DNA of 64,000 nt, taken from Fasciolopsis buskii. Its lineage: Eukaryota; Platyhelminthes; Trematoda; Plagiorchiida; Fasciolidae. The notes beneath the pieces are model-generated. The model was not told the DNA's origin. It saw only the letters and a list, made by a program, of their open reading frames with translations, and did no database searches. Below are positions 1 through 14,013 of the stretch, one piece after another (position 1 is the stretch's first letter; each line of letters begins with the position of its first letter). The stretch lies in the NCBI GenBank assembly GCA_008360955.1, contig LUCM01004861.1:18860-82859 (forward strand), given 5' to 3'. The position numbers were made by a program, and so were the translations under genes.

Positions 1-3000
1 GTGAGAATTGCAAGCAAGGATAGTAAATTTTGGAGGAACCATTAATAAATTCAGTTACTTGCATTCTTGTCTGCCGTCTGAAAAGTGTTTGACATCAGAT
101 ATCAATTAAAGACGAGGATAAACCATTTGCTTTTTCCGATGTCTGCTGGGGGCTGCATCACTTCCGTCGAATTCCTTCTGTAGTTACTAATGAATTACCA
201 TGTTTTCGAAGGCAAATAGTGGGATACATTTCATGGGAAAACTGGGCAAGTTCGCGTACATCGATAATATCCTTATTTAGGGTAAATCTGAAATTGGTTG
301 TCGGTCGACATTTCGAAGTTTTCTGGATGCGAAAAAATGTTTTGCTGATCTCGGAAAAGAAATTAGGGTAAGGCAGTTTGTTTATACCCCATTTAGACGT
401 CCCATTTGTTGAAGAAATCGATGCTTTTGGTATGTTTGACGCATGAGTTTAGTGCAGCTGACATACCTCGGCCGCTAGGATCCGCTACACGAGAGAGGTA
501 ACTAGCAGCATTGACTGAATTACAGGACCAACTAAGGTCTCAAGAGGTCTGGCGTGGCAAAGAACCAGGCGATATCCAGTGGGCGCCTACTGGTGGATCC
601 GGGTTTGGAAGTTGAGTGTGGGTGCAACAGGTGCCTATTTTATTATTGCTGCTATACTCGACCGAGATAAACAACTGACTTTGCTTTTCACCGGAAAGCT
701 GGGTTCAAGTGAGTGCTGTTATTGGGCGGCTGAAAATGGAAAACACGCCCCTACAGAAGTCAATCTGGAGTGGAAATACCTGCTACCGAAAAGCCATTTT
801 GAATTCATATCTGATTAACGTTCCATCCCCTTGATTTTTAGAGAGCAGCGGCTTGGCATGGTGAAAAATGGCAAAATACAACTGCAGAAATTGGAAATAT
901 TGCCATGCAGGAAACAAAACCGCCACAGATAACCTCAGAAGAACCTGTTGTGACGCTGATCTCTCTAGAGTTGGTCCGAAATCACTGCATAATACTCGAT
1001 ATCATCCAGGAATCACATGTACGATACATTTTGCCCGATTTCGAAACTTTGCTCTACTTTTGATGTTACATGAAAATTGGCTGCTTATTGAGACCGGCGC
1101 AGAAAAAAGTTTCTAGATTCAGAATGTATCCGTTGGGTATCTGGGCAAATCTACACGACCACCCCAAAGTTACACTACCATTTTCGACACACAAGCGGTA
1201 TTCTCTAAATCAATAACGGATACCCCAGCTTTTCAATTAGTTATTTGTGCACAGTCCTGAATAAAGAGTTACTAATTGCATTTAGTGCCTGTTATCAATT
1301 TCCTGATTGCGAACTGCGTTAATTCATAGGGGATTCGTTTTTTGTATATCATAAGTGAGAGATTTATTCTTGAAAGTTTTGCTTTCAGTCGCACAACATA
1401 CTCTAACCCTGAGTGAAGCTGTCAAGCTGGGCATTGAAACGGAAATCTGGAAAACTATTCAACTCAACTTGAGATGGAAGATATTCAACCGAGTAGGGTA
1501 TTTTCTCTCAATGTCTCGCACATCATGCTTGAAAAAAAGGATTTTGCCTGAAATTGTTGTTTTTTTGGGGACCCAATATTTTGTATAATGTGCTACTAAA
1601 CGGCATGTTCGGTGAGATCGAGAACAACGGCAGAGAAGAGTAAAGACTTGAATCGAGATACGGTCTTCTTGATACTTTTCATATTATGCGGTCTAAGGCG
1701 TATCGCAACAATATCTACGACAATCTTTTTTCTGTTATATGACAGCAAAACCACAAAAGGCAAAACGGGATACGAATGGGCAAATGATGAATAATACTAT
1801 CACACTGTCCGAATTAAAGAATGAGAACTCATACTTACGATGATCTTAGACAAACTATTGACAGTTCAATGACATGGGCCAAGGAATGTCGGACTATTTG
1901 AATTCGGACGGAAAATGCCCCACTTCAGCTAGGTTTAAAGGTCCCCAGAACTAGATGCTTCATGTAGCTATTCAAATAGGTTAAATGAGATTCAGCGATA
2001 TCCAAGAAACGAAATTTCAAAACGTTTACCGCGGCTACGTTTGAAGCCTTCAGTATTCCATCGAAATGAAGCTGAGTGGAGGTCCTCGGATCACGTGTCG
2101 ACATTTCTCCGCGATATTATGATTATTCTGTAAGCACCAAGTACTCCTACACTTCCACCATTCAAGTAGAAATTAAGTGAGGGATTACATAACGAAACAA
2201 CAAATTAGATTTCATCATACAAACGCAGCAAGATTACAATCAAATGAAGAAACCTATCCCATATAGCCGCCTTATGTTAAGCATCAGCCAAAACCGATGG
2301 TACAAAACTCGCAAAACGCATGGCGGGACGAAGAATAGTCAACGGGTTCTAAAATGGAGCCCCAGTACCTCTGGCGGCAGAAGACGAGGCGATTCACTGC
2401 ATTTATGTCCACATCCGTGGTCGCGCGGAGTAACCAAGACCGCGGTTCTCATTTCGTCGATCAGAGTAGGTAATTATCGGTATGCTACCGTTCGTTTCCC
2501 GTGCTGGGTTAATTTCTGAGTGCCTTTTGGGTATGCCTTTTGAATGAAAGGCTCCGGTTAAAGTTACCAAAGAAAAACCTCGTAGAATGTGAGCAGCCGC
2601 AAAGTATCGATCGCCCAAATACCTCTGTTCCTTCTATTGGGGTCCTTGCTAAATTCCGTTCTCGCGGTATAGATACCAAGCTAGATACCTTGAAGAACTG
2701 CCCCTCGGTAGATGTTTTGGCCAAGGAGGATAGTGAAAAAGCAGTAAATACTTTGGATGTAGAAATGAAGTCCAAATGTTTGCCTCAGTTGGTTGCTTTC
2801 AAAATCCTCACACACAGGCATGTGCGGCGNCAAGCCGCCCTTCGTATTCCTGGTACGATCTCGCTGTCTCGCTCCGCTCTTACGGCCGCCTTCGAGCGAT
2901 CGTAATGAGGGTGGCTTTGGGATCGGTCTGAAATTGCGAGTCGAGCGTGCACTGCTGGGCTGAATTCCAGTCAGCAGTCGTTTGTGTACAGTTTCGTTGG

Positions 3001-3470
3001 ACTATTATGTACGTGTCAGTAGCAGTCGATCGAAACGTCGTTGTCTCTTTATCTTATCTACATATGCGCTCAATGACTGCGGCTCTTCTGAGACCAAGTG
3101 TTAATCCTACCGAGAACAATGCTGATCACTACAGGCTGCGTGTTCACTGGGCTTTGTGGTCGTTGGTGGTGAGTTCGACGCCCAATCAGACTACTTGGCT
3201 GAAACAACGCCACATGGGGTACTCATTTAGATCGGCAGAATGGTGCAGTAATCAGTTGAGTTGGTCCAATAGGACAATGGCTTCTTTGTCTAGGCCTACA
3301 TTGAAGCACTTCAAGTAGATATCAGCTCTCCATCAGGAATAGGAGCCAATCAACAGATATGTTTTCTGCATAGGTATGAGGCTACTGGATCGAATGGGAC
3401 TGCTTCCGTCTCGCTTCAGTTTGGATGGTGAAGTGTTAACGTTGGAGTTAAATTCCCTGGGCTCACTATG
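1..3470. other. Repeat-like region without a recognisable gene
   Basis: I see no convincing exon, RNA gene or intact element here. All open frames are short (under about 125 codons), overlap one another on both strands and lack family motifs. A weak retropepsin-like string (LLIETGAEKSF) is readable around 1078-1113 on the plus strand, but the catalytic Asp would be Glu and nothing around it supports a pol gene. The stretch is probably old, decayed repeat. Confidence 0.4.
2830..2830. other. Single ambiguous base (N)
   Basis: One N lies in a stretch that changes on its right side to CG-rich sequence. It may be a base-call ambiguity or a join between contigs. An open frame at 2540-2905 crosses it and should not be trusted. 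Confidence 0.9.
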
Positions 3471-3639
3471 GGCAAGAGAGCACACACCTCAGAACTCGTG
3501 TGGATTGATGATTGGACCAATTAACAAGAAGATTGATAGGTCCCTATATGGAAAGCACACAGGAAGTTATTGCCGCAAACATCGCATTGAAACTGATGTT
3601 GGACATTATTGTTGCCCGACTGTCTGTCGCGCACGAAAA

Positions 3640-3870
3640 GTGTGAGTGAGAATCGTATCGGCGTCCGACTCGGCTAGGGTTGTATTAACCAGGTCTTCAC
3701 TATGCGACGGCCTTTAGAACACGCACGAGTTTCGCTAATCCACGGTCTTTGTCTTTCTTGATTTGAAGGGGCGTTCAATAAAATTGACTGTACAATTCTG
3801 TGGCCTCGATTGTACCGTAGAGACTTTTGCATGCAAAAATGTTGCAGTTCAGTCAAAAATCATTGGAGGA
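3640..3870 (+). mobile_element. RTE-type reverse transcriptase relic (fragment)
   Basis: Conceptual translation across frames on the plus strand gives a decayed RT core. A string close to 'GCINQVFTMR' lies around 3675-3710, and 'EGAFNKIDCTILW' lies around 3765-3805. These match the region before RT motif A and motif A itself of flatworm RTE-like elements, where the usual text is of the type F-L-D-L-K-x-A-F-D-S. Frame changes and stops separate the pieces, so the fragment is dead. Its limits beyond the RT core are not visible. The family assignment comes from motif memory, not from a search. Confidence 0.55.
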
Positions 3871-4449
3871 AATAAGAAAATAGTTACACGCATTACCTTG
3901 TGAAAACGAAATGCGAATTAACCATGAGAGAACGGCGGTTACCCTGCAAGGTTTACCCTGCAGTTCAGCACTGAAGAACAGCGATGATGCTAGATGCCCG
4001 ATCACCAGTCACGTAAAGAGTGCAGTAAAAATGTGGTTTCATCTGGCCTACGAAACCTGGCCACGGAATTGCGACCCTTTACACACTTTTACAAGACAGC
4101 ATGAATCGATCTTAAATGTTCTGGTTAGAGCAGTTCGTTGTCCTATTTCGGTGGGTGTGTGAATAATGAAGTGAACCCTTAGGCCTAAGTAACGCTTGTG
4201 AACTATTTATTTTCCTTGTACTAACGCTGTTACCAGATAAATCCGTCTGGCCGCAGTTCTTTGTGACGTGGTTCTTACGTCGGAAGAAAGGAAATTAAAA
4301 AGGTTTCTTGTGGGAACGATGCCGGAGATACTCCGATGATCGATACTTGGCGATTCCTCATACTGCAAAATGGGTTTCCATTTGGGACCTCTAACCGGAA
4401 TCTTTGACTCAAAAGCCTTACCCACAAAGCAGTGGGACTTTCATCCAGC

Positions 4450-4880
4450 AAGGGAACTCTGAGTATACGTATACTTATCACTACCCGCCCTGTTCGAAGC
4501 AATGGATGGAGCGGTCCTGATTATTCTGCGCTACTTTTTTGTGTTAGTCACTGAAGTTCTTTGGACGAGTCCAACCACTAAGCAGAAGAACGATTAGTTG
4601 CCAGCCAAAGTCTACTATTCTAACAAGAACCCTTACGCAAAGCAGGGGGAATGGCTGTGTGAAAGCCCATCTACGTGGACAAGTCATATTTTACTCGTTT
4701 TTCCGATAGGCCTCCTGACCAAACCAACTCCTAACCTGGATAGCCAGGAGACTAATTCCTTGTATCTTTACCCAATACAACTTTCATGCATGGCTTGGTC
4801 TTTGGCTTGGGATAAGCCTTACTGTAAAGCTCACTGGATCATGGAAGCATGCGAGATTTATCGTCAAAGCAAGGTGAAGC
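4450..4880. repeat. Dispersed repeat, copy 1
   Basis: This segment is a diverged direct copy of about 17335-17785. Shared landmarks occur in the same order: 'cggtcctgattat' (4513 and 17395), 'ctaagcagaagaacgattag' (about 4578 and 17497), 'ctcgtttttccga' (about 4694 and 17617) and 'ggatcatgga' (about 4836 and 17759). No protein motif is visible in it. It could be the untranslated 5' part of a retroelement, since the second copy sits between the RTE and the CR1-like element. Confidence 0.7.
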
Positions 4881-4889
4881 CGCTTTGTG

Positions 4890-6530
4890 ATAGGGCAACA
4901 TTCACAATCGGAAACGACTGGCGCAACTAAATTAAACTTCCGCTGTAGAGCACGGATTCAAAAATATGGAACCACTCACAGACCTCGGTCAAGTGACAAA
5001 TGTTTTTGCACGTTTTTGGAAACAATCCCGTAGCCCGTTTAACCACTGCCCTTTAAATCCTCGGTATGGTTAAGGGAAACCGTTTTGCGACCTCAGAGGG
5101 GATACTCTCCCTGATCACCTCTCGGAATGCTTCCAAATGACCGTGCACTTCAGAGAGCTTTAGCTAAGTAAATTCTACCCACTCAGTTCTCACTGAGGGA
5201 GCATTCATACTAATTTGAAGGGACAAAAGCGAATTCCTGGGGCTCTCCACTTTTTCGGCTGATCTTTGGTAGTCCATTCTAGGAACTTGCTTAAACCTTA
5301 TTTCCAAGCCAACCACAGGCTGCGTATAGAACAAAGGGCATAAACCACAATGCTCACTGGCATCCGTGGCGGAAGTTTGTTCTCCGCACTCAGGATTCCT
5401 GTTACCATCCGAGGGGCGTATGAAGGGTAATCAACGGCCGATTACCAGAGGGTTGCAGATCCTGGGCCTTACTCAGCTGATCTAGTAGCTAAATCCACTG
5501 GTTGCTAATTCGAAAAACCCATTTGCTTCGGCCGGAACAACTTGGCAGTACTATACACACAAGCAAATCGCATGTTTGACGCGTTTACCTTCTTGTGTTG
5601 ATAGACTATTCACAGAATCGCCCGTACTCTCCCATCTGTACGTGATAACCTTAAAAATTTTTCCTACTCGCCTTCACCTACTACCAAAGAACAAATGGCA
5701 AACGCGACACCCACAAAACTGCCATTTTTTACTCATATTTTAGGTATAACTTCTTCCTAATTATACGAATGTCATATTTGTCGTAATCTGGATGCAGCCG
5801 CGTGCAAATACCATGCAAACTGATCGGACGGCGCTGGTTTCAGTCACACCTTTTTCCGTTTAAAACGATCACGGCAGTACAACTATATTGAAATTGAACT
5901 GCCTCCAGCAGGGCAACTAAATTTCAGAATATCAATCGGTTTCAAGGTTTATGTAGCTTTGAATCGTACGCAATAGTTGCCGCTAAGCGCTGAACCTTTT
6001 TAATCTCCTCCAAATGTTTGCTCTCATAGTGTGCACTTCGCTGCGATAATAATCCCATTGCAATCGCCGTCTGGAAAGACAGCCGCTTGTTATTTTTTAG
6101 AACCAACTGCGCAAGGTCAGTGATATCACTGTTGATGCGGTTGCAGTCCAGGGGCAAACAAAAGCCGGTGTAGACAAAGGCCTATCTTGCTTCTACGGAC
6201 GTGGACCAGAATGATCGACAACCTCCTACTGATCAGTGCCACCGGTGACCAGTGACGGTGCAATCAATCTAAGTTAAACGCTTTAAAGAAGGAAGGTGTC
6301 GGGTTAGTATATGTCCTTTTCCTACCATTATATATGGCGTTCGCCAGAAGCGGCCTATGATCGGAAAGGAATCGGATAGACTGCCACCCCTATCTGTTTA
6401 GGAGGATTTTAAATGGATATTTTGTTCAGTCTTCACCGAGAAGCGTCCATCACACATTCCGTTGAGCTCACTCCGCACAGTAATCGAAAAGAGTCCCGGC
6501 AGATGTGGCCTTCGGGCATATCATCCTCAC
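4890..6530. other. No recognisable feature
   Basis: The open frames are short (the longest about 71 codons, on the minus strand at 5942-6157) and carry no motif I recognise. No splice-consistent exon chain or RNA gene was seen. Confidence 0.4.
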
Positions 6531-6539
6531 CACCTTTTA

Positions 6540-8320
6540 ACGTTCAACCATAGGAAGAGCGTCGCTGCCCGCTGCCTTTCCCACACAATTGTAAGTTACT
6601 GCGCAACAAATGAACATGCAAGGGTGATGGGACGTAGACCTATACAAGGGGAAGAGAAGTGCCGTAGCAGTGCCAATACAGTTCTTCACCATCCGGGTTC
6701 GACAAATAGTGAAAACCCAATTGTTACTGATCATAGTTTGCTGCCACATCACTCAGAGTCACCAGTCAACTGGTTGACTTATCCTTCGGACCCCAGCCAC
6801 GGAGACGTGACACCTACTTTACCTAAGTTTGCTGTACATCATCGAATTCCTTATTGCCGCGCCATATACTGACCTTCTCATTGCTTTCCCTGCTGCGTGG
6901 GAGAAACACAAAATGTGGCACAGGATGGTAGGTGGGTTTTCGTAACATGCAACATGTCACCCAACTAATATGGCTTGCGAAGCTTTATGCGTCAACATAG
7001 GATGTTTCCGGAAACAGCGCTCAATTTTAGCTTCCAAACCTCCACATCATTTATCCGATCACTTCATCCAATCCTAGTGACATTACATAGACAATGCTGG
7101 CCGAAAACCTCCGAGCGACTAGCACCCCAGACAAGCATGCTTCGTGCTGCGCAACCGTACAAAAGAAATGAGTGCACTGGGGCACGGCAAAAAGGACCTT
7201 TCAATTTCAGAAATATATTAGGCTGAAGGCATACTTACTTCAGTCCAGTGGGCGCTGCTCGAGCCTTGGATATACCCGTGCTCGCCTGTACTGCTGTGTT
7301 ACCATCGTTTGACACATCTCCCAAAATAAGCGAAACGGTTCACATTCGTTAGTTCATCTCCACCCAGCAGCAAGTTCGGGACAACCTTCACCCTGCCTTT
7401 AAGCAGCACCTTAAATTTTGAAGGTGCGAAGCACAAACCAAATTGGAATACAGCCCTCGCGGGTACTGTCGAATGCGCCCATTCGAGCAGGCACCGAAAG
7501 CCATCTACTTAATATAGGTCACATTGTTTCTTCCCATTTTCCAGCTCGACTCCCACAGCCTGGAGACATTCTTAGACCTTGTGTATGGCGTGTTTTGAGT
7601 AACTCTCAGAGGATGAAAATCTGGTCGATAAAACCTCAGCCTGAAAAAAATCGGGCCTGCTGTTTTCGGGTGCTACCCTTGCGAACCGGTGCCAAGCGGT
7701 GCAGCACTATAAAAGTTAACACCTTTGCAGCCATCGAAATGAACCTAATCCCACGGTGAGTAGTACAGTCACTGCATTTGTCCTCCTTGGAGATTGATAC
7801 AATCAGCCACTCATCCCACAATAACAGTATATGCACCTCATTCCAGATATCATGGAGCAAAGAAATGAGCGCTTTTTTTGAAGCTTCTCCACCAAGACAC
7901 AAAGGAATTAAGAGGAGTCCCTCAACGTCGGCGGCTTTTCCTCTCCTCAGAATTCGAATATTCGACTCCACATACAACTTCGTTTAGGGGTAAGATGACA
8001 CCTCCCAAGGATCTCCAGCTGCAGACGTCGGATAACTTCATCAAAGTGCAGCCAGCTAAACCGATCTTTAGACTGTTCAGCTCAGCGGTCGAGTCTGCTG
8101 TTTACCGTGAATGGGCTCACCGTTTCCTTTGCGCACGATTTCACTAATTGAAGTATTCCGCCTGACGGTGTCGTGCATACTCTTAGACGGTTTCTGACAT
8201 TTCCTGGAGATTGCTGCTTTTCTCTTCTTCGATCACATTCAACGTTGAATTTTTCGTTCTAAAATTCTTGATCCTGTCAGCTTCATTTAACCCAACCAAG
8301 GGGAGAAGTTGCATTGTGCC
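6540..8320 (-). mobile_element. Decayed RTE-type non-LTR retrotransposon copy
   Basis: Read on the minus strand, this region aligns piecewise with the RTE copy at 14014-17190. The segment near 8150-8300 matches the endonuclease-RT linker. The segment at 7636-7977 keeps RT fingers text (a string like 'CSDCTTHRGIRFISMAAKV' against 'CSNHRGISLVPIVTKV' in the other copies). The stretch around 6720-6830 matches the C-terminal end of the ORF, including the remnant of a G-W-G-P-K-D-type motif. About 6540-6700 matches the 3' untranslated part. Many indels and stops interrupt it, so it is an old inactive copy. Both ends are approximate. Confidence 0.75.
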
Positions 8321-8329
8321 AGTTAGAAG

Positions 8330-11300
8330 CGGAAGGCAGCGCAATTTTCCCCCAGACTGTGATAAACATGAGCCATCCTAACATTCCGCAAACAACGGAA
8401 TTTAAAGTTTAGATAAACGTCAAGTTAGGCAATCCGAAAATCAGCCAAAGAGACCACCGTCGGCTTGTTGGTGAACACAACTGTGTGCCAGGGGATAAAA
8501 GCCGCAAATTTTACCAGATTCCGGCAACCGGAATTGTCGGCAGCTGATTTATTATCAGACTAGTCAACCAAATCTGAAACCCAGAGATAGTTTGACTAAA
8601 CCCCAAGCCAACGGACAGTTAAGGCCAGTATCCGTTAATAGATTACCTAAATCAAGAACAATGATAAGTGCAAATTTTTAGGTCCCCCTTGGCTATCACC
8701 TCTCCGGGGCTGAATGCCACGAATAAATCTGAGATGCACGAAGCATATCCCAAAGTATCCCAAATAGCTGGTGCTCTCAAATGCAACGGTCGGAAAAGTA
8801 TTATCTTCAAACGAATAGCAAGATAAAAATTTCAGGCGGGAATGGCCGTAAAACGGTACCACTAGTGGCCTGCGCTTTTAAGACGCGTGAGATCCCCGAC
8901 AGCACTGTAAGTTTTGGCAACCCAAGACCCTAAGAAGATATGCGAAGTTAGCGGGTCATATCTATCAGCCTAGGAGCAGACCCTGAGGATTACACCTTAC
9001 TTCCCACCACAATTCCTGGCTCTCACGGTGCACGCTGGCGAGCCGAATTGCGTTTAGACTTCTCACCATCTTGAAAATTTACCCTAAGTTCTCCGGAGCC
9101 TTTATTGTTTAAAAGAGTGTAAAAATAATTTTTCTACCGTTCCGCTTACGAGAAGCACTTGCTGAAGCGAGATCAGCCATTTTCAAGCTGAGCATGTGGA
9201 TGCAAAAAGGCTAAATGGTGGCATACATAAACGCTCATGAAAGCAGAACGAGCAATAGACTGAAAGGTGACGCCGTTTCTAGTAGGTTTTGGTGGAAAAT
9301 GGCTAATCACGAAAACCCAAAGATAAAGGAGTAAGACAAAGGGTCGCAAATGCAGAAAGACAGTTTATTCCGCTGTATTAATAGAGTACAAACTGAAGCA
9401 TTAAAATCGTAGCCTAATGCTTCGGGTGAAAGAGAGAAATTGACAATGTAATTCACGGTTGGATTCACCCGCAACGTTGGCGTAATGGACGCTTGGCTCG
9501 AATATGCACGCGAAATGCCGCATAGAGGCTACTTAATGAGCCAGGTCCGACCGATTGGTTGCCCTACTAGGTTACTTCAGTTGACTGGGGCATCGAACGG
9601 TACAATGGAATAAAGCAAGGACCATCACCTATAAACTTTGTTAGGGTGAGAAAATGGTGAAGACCGCATACAATCCGAATGAAAAATTATTTGGATTATA
9701 TAAACATAAAAGTTCAAGAACTATACCTTTGTGATGAACATTTGGATGTTGTGAGCTCCAAGCTTGTGTGCAATTTGGGATCGGCAATTATACCTTACTT
9801 AAAGGTGTTCATGTCTTTCTGGTTTCTCTTGGACTTGTAGACAGCAGAAGCCTTATATAGTGCAGAATAAAAAAAGTGATTTGCTTTAGTTATCGGATCT
9901 TCAACCAAGCAGTTTTGTGCTCCACCGGCTAGGTTGGCATCCAAGAGCTGGGCTGTAGCACCAGTGGTCGTTAATACGAATCTTAGGATTGGAGCCTTCA
10001 CCTCACAGTTTCACAGATTTGGTTTGTAATACTAGAGGGAGCATAGTTAAGAAAATCAACGTTTTTATGCTAATCTTGAACCAAACCCTTTAATAAAATC
10101 GTTGAAACAGCTTATTTTCAACTTGTGTGTTTAGTGGCGCTGTGGTGATTTGCTTGAATCGGATGAGTGGTTTCCAGTTGGTTTGGGTTACTGCAAACCA
10201 ATATTGGTTTTTGTGTGGTTTCCAAGTGTTTCCAGCTGCCGTGAGACTACTAGTGGTTTCAGACAGGTTTTTCTAGTGGTTTAGGCCTGAAATGTTTAAC
10301 AGTGCACGTGCTTTTGCAAGCCGGCTGACCCATCCCAATTCCTCCCCCCCTTTACTCTCCTTTACTCCAAAACTGTCTTGTCACTTGTCTGCACCACCTT
10401 GGTTGCCCAACTGTTTCCCAACACAAAAAATGTAAGCATAGGCAGATGCGATAAAATTTGTATGATGACAAATGCAAAAGCGTGCGGTATATTGTCGTGG
10501 TCCATGATCAGTACAAATTCTTCGGTGCCACCTATCCGGTCCGTTTTGCCTTGAGGGTAAAAATGGAAAGAACATCAGCAGAAGAGTTAATTAGATGGAA
10601 TTCGATGATGATACTAACAAACAGGTGATGTGGTCAATATTGGCCTAACGGCGAAGTAGCTTGTCACAGCAGACATCCAATCACATTACTCAAAATAAAC
10701 AAGAAACATAGAACAAATTTTGTTTTAGTTCTATGAGGACGTATGTGCGTGTGTATTGATAGCAGTGACAACAAAGGTTATATGCATTTATGTCCTATGT
10801 ACGTTTGAGCCATAGAGTCCTAAAAGTGAGTGATTGCAATATATTTCTCGTTCACGGCCCAACGAATGTTGGCGCAATAGGGTATGCACTCTGCTTAGCG
10901 GATACATATTAACAGAATTAAAAGGTAAAAAATGCGGCCATCTTATATCTCCTCTTTAATCCGGCTTTACTTCTGTATCGGACACTGATAAACCAGCGAA
11001 CATAGTAAATGGCGTCCAGTTAGTAGTACGGAGTGAAGCGGAATTACTTAAACTTGAAAGCATCAGCGCACTCCCTTTTAGATACGGACGTTTCACTCTT
11101 GTTGCCTGTCCATCGGCGCAGTAGGGCCAAATCGTCGGAAACATTTGCAGAGGGAACTCTTCTCACTGAGTCACCGAAAGTACAAACACACTACTGCGCA
11201 GAGTGATAGTTAGTGACTGCATGATGTGCGAACATGTGACTACCTGCCTTTCGTATTTTGCGGCAGTTCACAGCTCCTGCTCTGGATTACTAATATCACC

Positions 11301-13990
11301 CGATTTTGAGCATTTTCAGCTTGGAGAGGGCCCTAGGTTTATCTATCTATTGACAGTAGTTGGCGCCTCATCGAAAGCGCATTTTTTCTAATCACTGCAG
11401 AATCACAAGGTTAGACGACGATTGTGAAGACATGCAACCATACCACAGTTAGATTATTCAGCTTTAAGCCCCATTTCAGTGTCTTTTTATTGGAAAGTTT
11501 TGTTGCCACAAAGCATGTCAATCACTTTAATTGTCCAACTTAATCAGTGGCAGTTGGATTCTTCATGGGAGAAAGATTCAGCCGTGTTCAGCTGGACACA
11601 AGTAAGCTGTGGAAACTATAATTTCTAGCGCGAGGAAGAATGCTTGCATTTCAAACCGCCCACTGGAACAAGAGAAGCAGTTTACTGGTGTATGTAGGGG
11701 TTCTCACCGTTTTCTTTTGGGCCCTTGGAGTGACAGATACGGAAAAGTAAAAAGCAGAGGGTACATGAAAATGACTTCAAAAGAATCATTTCTTTTACCC
11801 AGTCCCTTGCTGTGATGCTACTTGAATATCTCGTGCCTGGAATCGGGCTTCAGTTAAACTTGGCTGTTCGTCATTCTCGTCAGAGTGATTGCTTCAGAGT
11901 ACCCTTACTCATGTTTTTACTATTAATCGGACACAGCTACAAATTTCCTGTTGACCACTGTCCTTGACTCTACGAGGAATTGCCGTTTCAAGTAACGCAA
12001 CAACACTGTCGTATATTTTCCTTTCCTTTGATATCTTTGCCACTTCCGCAGTCCAAACGTAGCTGTACAACAAACCAAACAACACAAAAGTTGTGCTCAT
12101 TCAGTGGCTATTGGGTGTTTTCCAGTAATAATAATACCAAAGTTAATCGGTTGTAGCTGTAACGCCTTCAGGCTCCCCTCCAATGAACGCTAGTCAGATT
12201 ATTCCTTTTAGTTTGGCTGCAGTTTTTGGAGTTAAATATTACTCCATTCCAAAGAGTGCACATGCTGTCTGCCAGTGGCCATCAACAATATCCACCGCCT
12301 TGATGAAGCAAACATTGGTCCCATGAGTGTTTGTGCCTTCGTGCTGCAGACCACTAGGTAACGACCCACAAGCCATTCATCTAAAGGGTGAACTAAAGTA
12401 GCATTCAGAGTGGCACTTTTTACAGTACACCCTACTCTTAAACACCTTACTATGATAAGCACTTGTTGCGTTGACCTTGTAAAACCCATACTTTACCATG
12501 AACTGGCCAAATATGACACTAGTGACGGGGTCTCAAGACACAAACGGTGGAAAACGTGTCACACTCTCCGAAACAAATAACTGGCACTTTTCCGTCCCCA
12601 TTTTCAGTGACGCACTCCGTTAAGCAGTACGTCTTTCATTTCAGCGTAAGAAGTCTGGGAATTAAATCACTCCAAAGCAACTCAATACCGCATCTGAAAG
12701 TAGCTTGCGTGTTGCTCGGGAATGTGCACTGCTTGGTAAGGACAGCACCAACACAGGGTATACCTTGGCAACTCCATAACCATACTTCTACTAGATCATC
12801 TGTTTTAAAGCATTCGTCGCAGTCACTTGGGACGTAATTCCGCGTTATCTAAAAGCTGAGCAGTCTAGGGAGACATGAAGAACCAACAAGAGCGGAAACC
12901 ATGAGTAGCCGGACACTCTAACTCAAAAACCTCGAAGCAGTCGGTGTTCAGAAAGCAGCTTTGCGCCACAGATTTGCTACAGGTAGCCAGAAAAACAACA
13001 AATTAATTTGGAAATAAATCGCCAAACCACAGGGGTTAGTTGGCATCCATGGTGAGCGTACAGTCCGTGCTGAAAACTCTGACCTGTCTCATGAATTCCA
13101 TGGTCATCACAGGTCTGTGCAGCCTGAAGGCAATGGGCAATTCTCTTTAGGATAAAATAGACGGAAATTTAGTTCACTTATATTAAGCCATCACTAACGT
13201 ACGGTACTAATATAAGATATAATATGCGCAACATAATACGCATTGAAAACTTTAAAGATCTTTTTCTAAGTGACTACAGAAGAGCGGATTGTCTAAACGC
13301 GGAGCTCTGTGCTAAACAAGACATGTTGATTTCATGAAGGTTTCAGCTAATCTGCACTGGCCCATCGCTCCGTCGATTGATACTGCAGTAACCCTTGGTC
13401 ATGAAGCCCAGAACGCCTATTTATGCCTTTCGTAATTATACCATTTTCATTATTATTATTGTAAGCAGAAATGAATCTTGTTCAATCTGAGGAAACCTTG
13501 GTTCATCAGACCGAAACTGATCATTTCTCTCATAAAACATTGATCTTACGAGACCTCCCCATTGCTGAGATCAACCAGCGTAACGCATTCACTAGGAAAT
13601 CGCGGTAATAAATTCCTCGTCCCATTTTACAAAAAAATCGGGTTAAGATTCTTATCCGCCACGCACTGATATATGATATGCATTCCTTGAAATAGGCGAT
13701 ACTAAAAGCTTGCTTCATTAAATGACAGTTGTTTTACCCCCGGCATCTCCAAGATGACCCTCAAAATAAATTAGTACATTTTAGTTGTCGGAGCGCATGT
13801 GGCTTATTTGGAGTTCTAAACTCCTTCGGGAAACCCTCTCATCTTCTACTTTTGCCATTCGTAATATTTTCGACGCACTACTTGTCCAATTGTCCATTTA
13901 CTCATCAATCAGCACAGTCTTGTTGGCATTTATTATTTACACAGCCACAGGCCAATATCCACAGAAGCGGTAAGGTGTCACCATGGTTGA
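8330..13990. other. No recognisable feature
   Basis: This is 5.6 kb without a supportable gene. Open frames are at most about 96 codons, overlap on both strands and carry no recognisable motif. I saw no splice-consistent exon chain, tRNA or tandem array. GT-rich text near 10130-10290 repeats 'gtggtttcca/gtggtttcag' loosely, but not as a regular tandem repeat. Confidence 0.4.
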
Positions 13991-14013
13991 TGGTTGTCCC
14001 TGATGCTCTCAGC

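Noticed and set aside
1078..1113. Retropepsin-like 'LLIETGAEKSF' on the plus strand
   Set aside because: The catalytic Asp would be Glu, the frame stops at once, and no gag, RT or LTR accompanies it. The match is too short to call.
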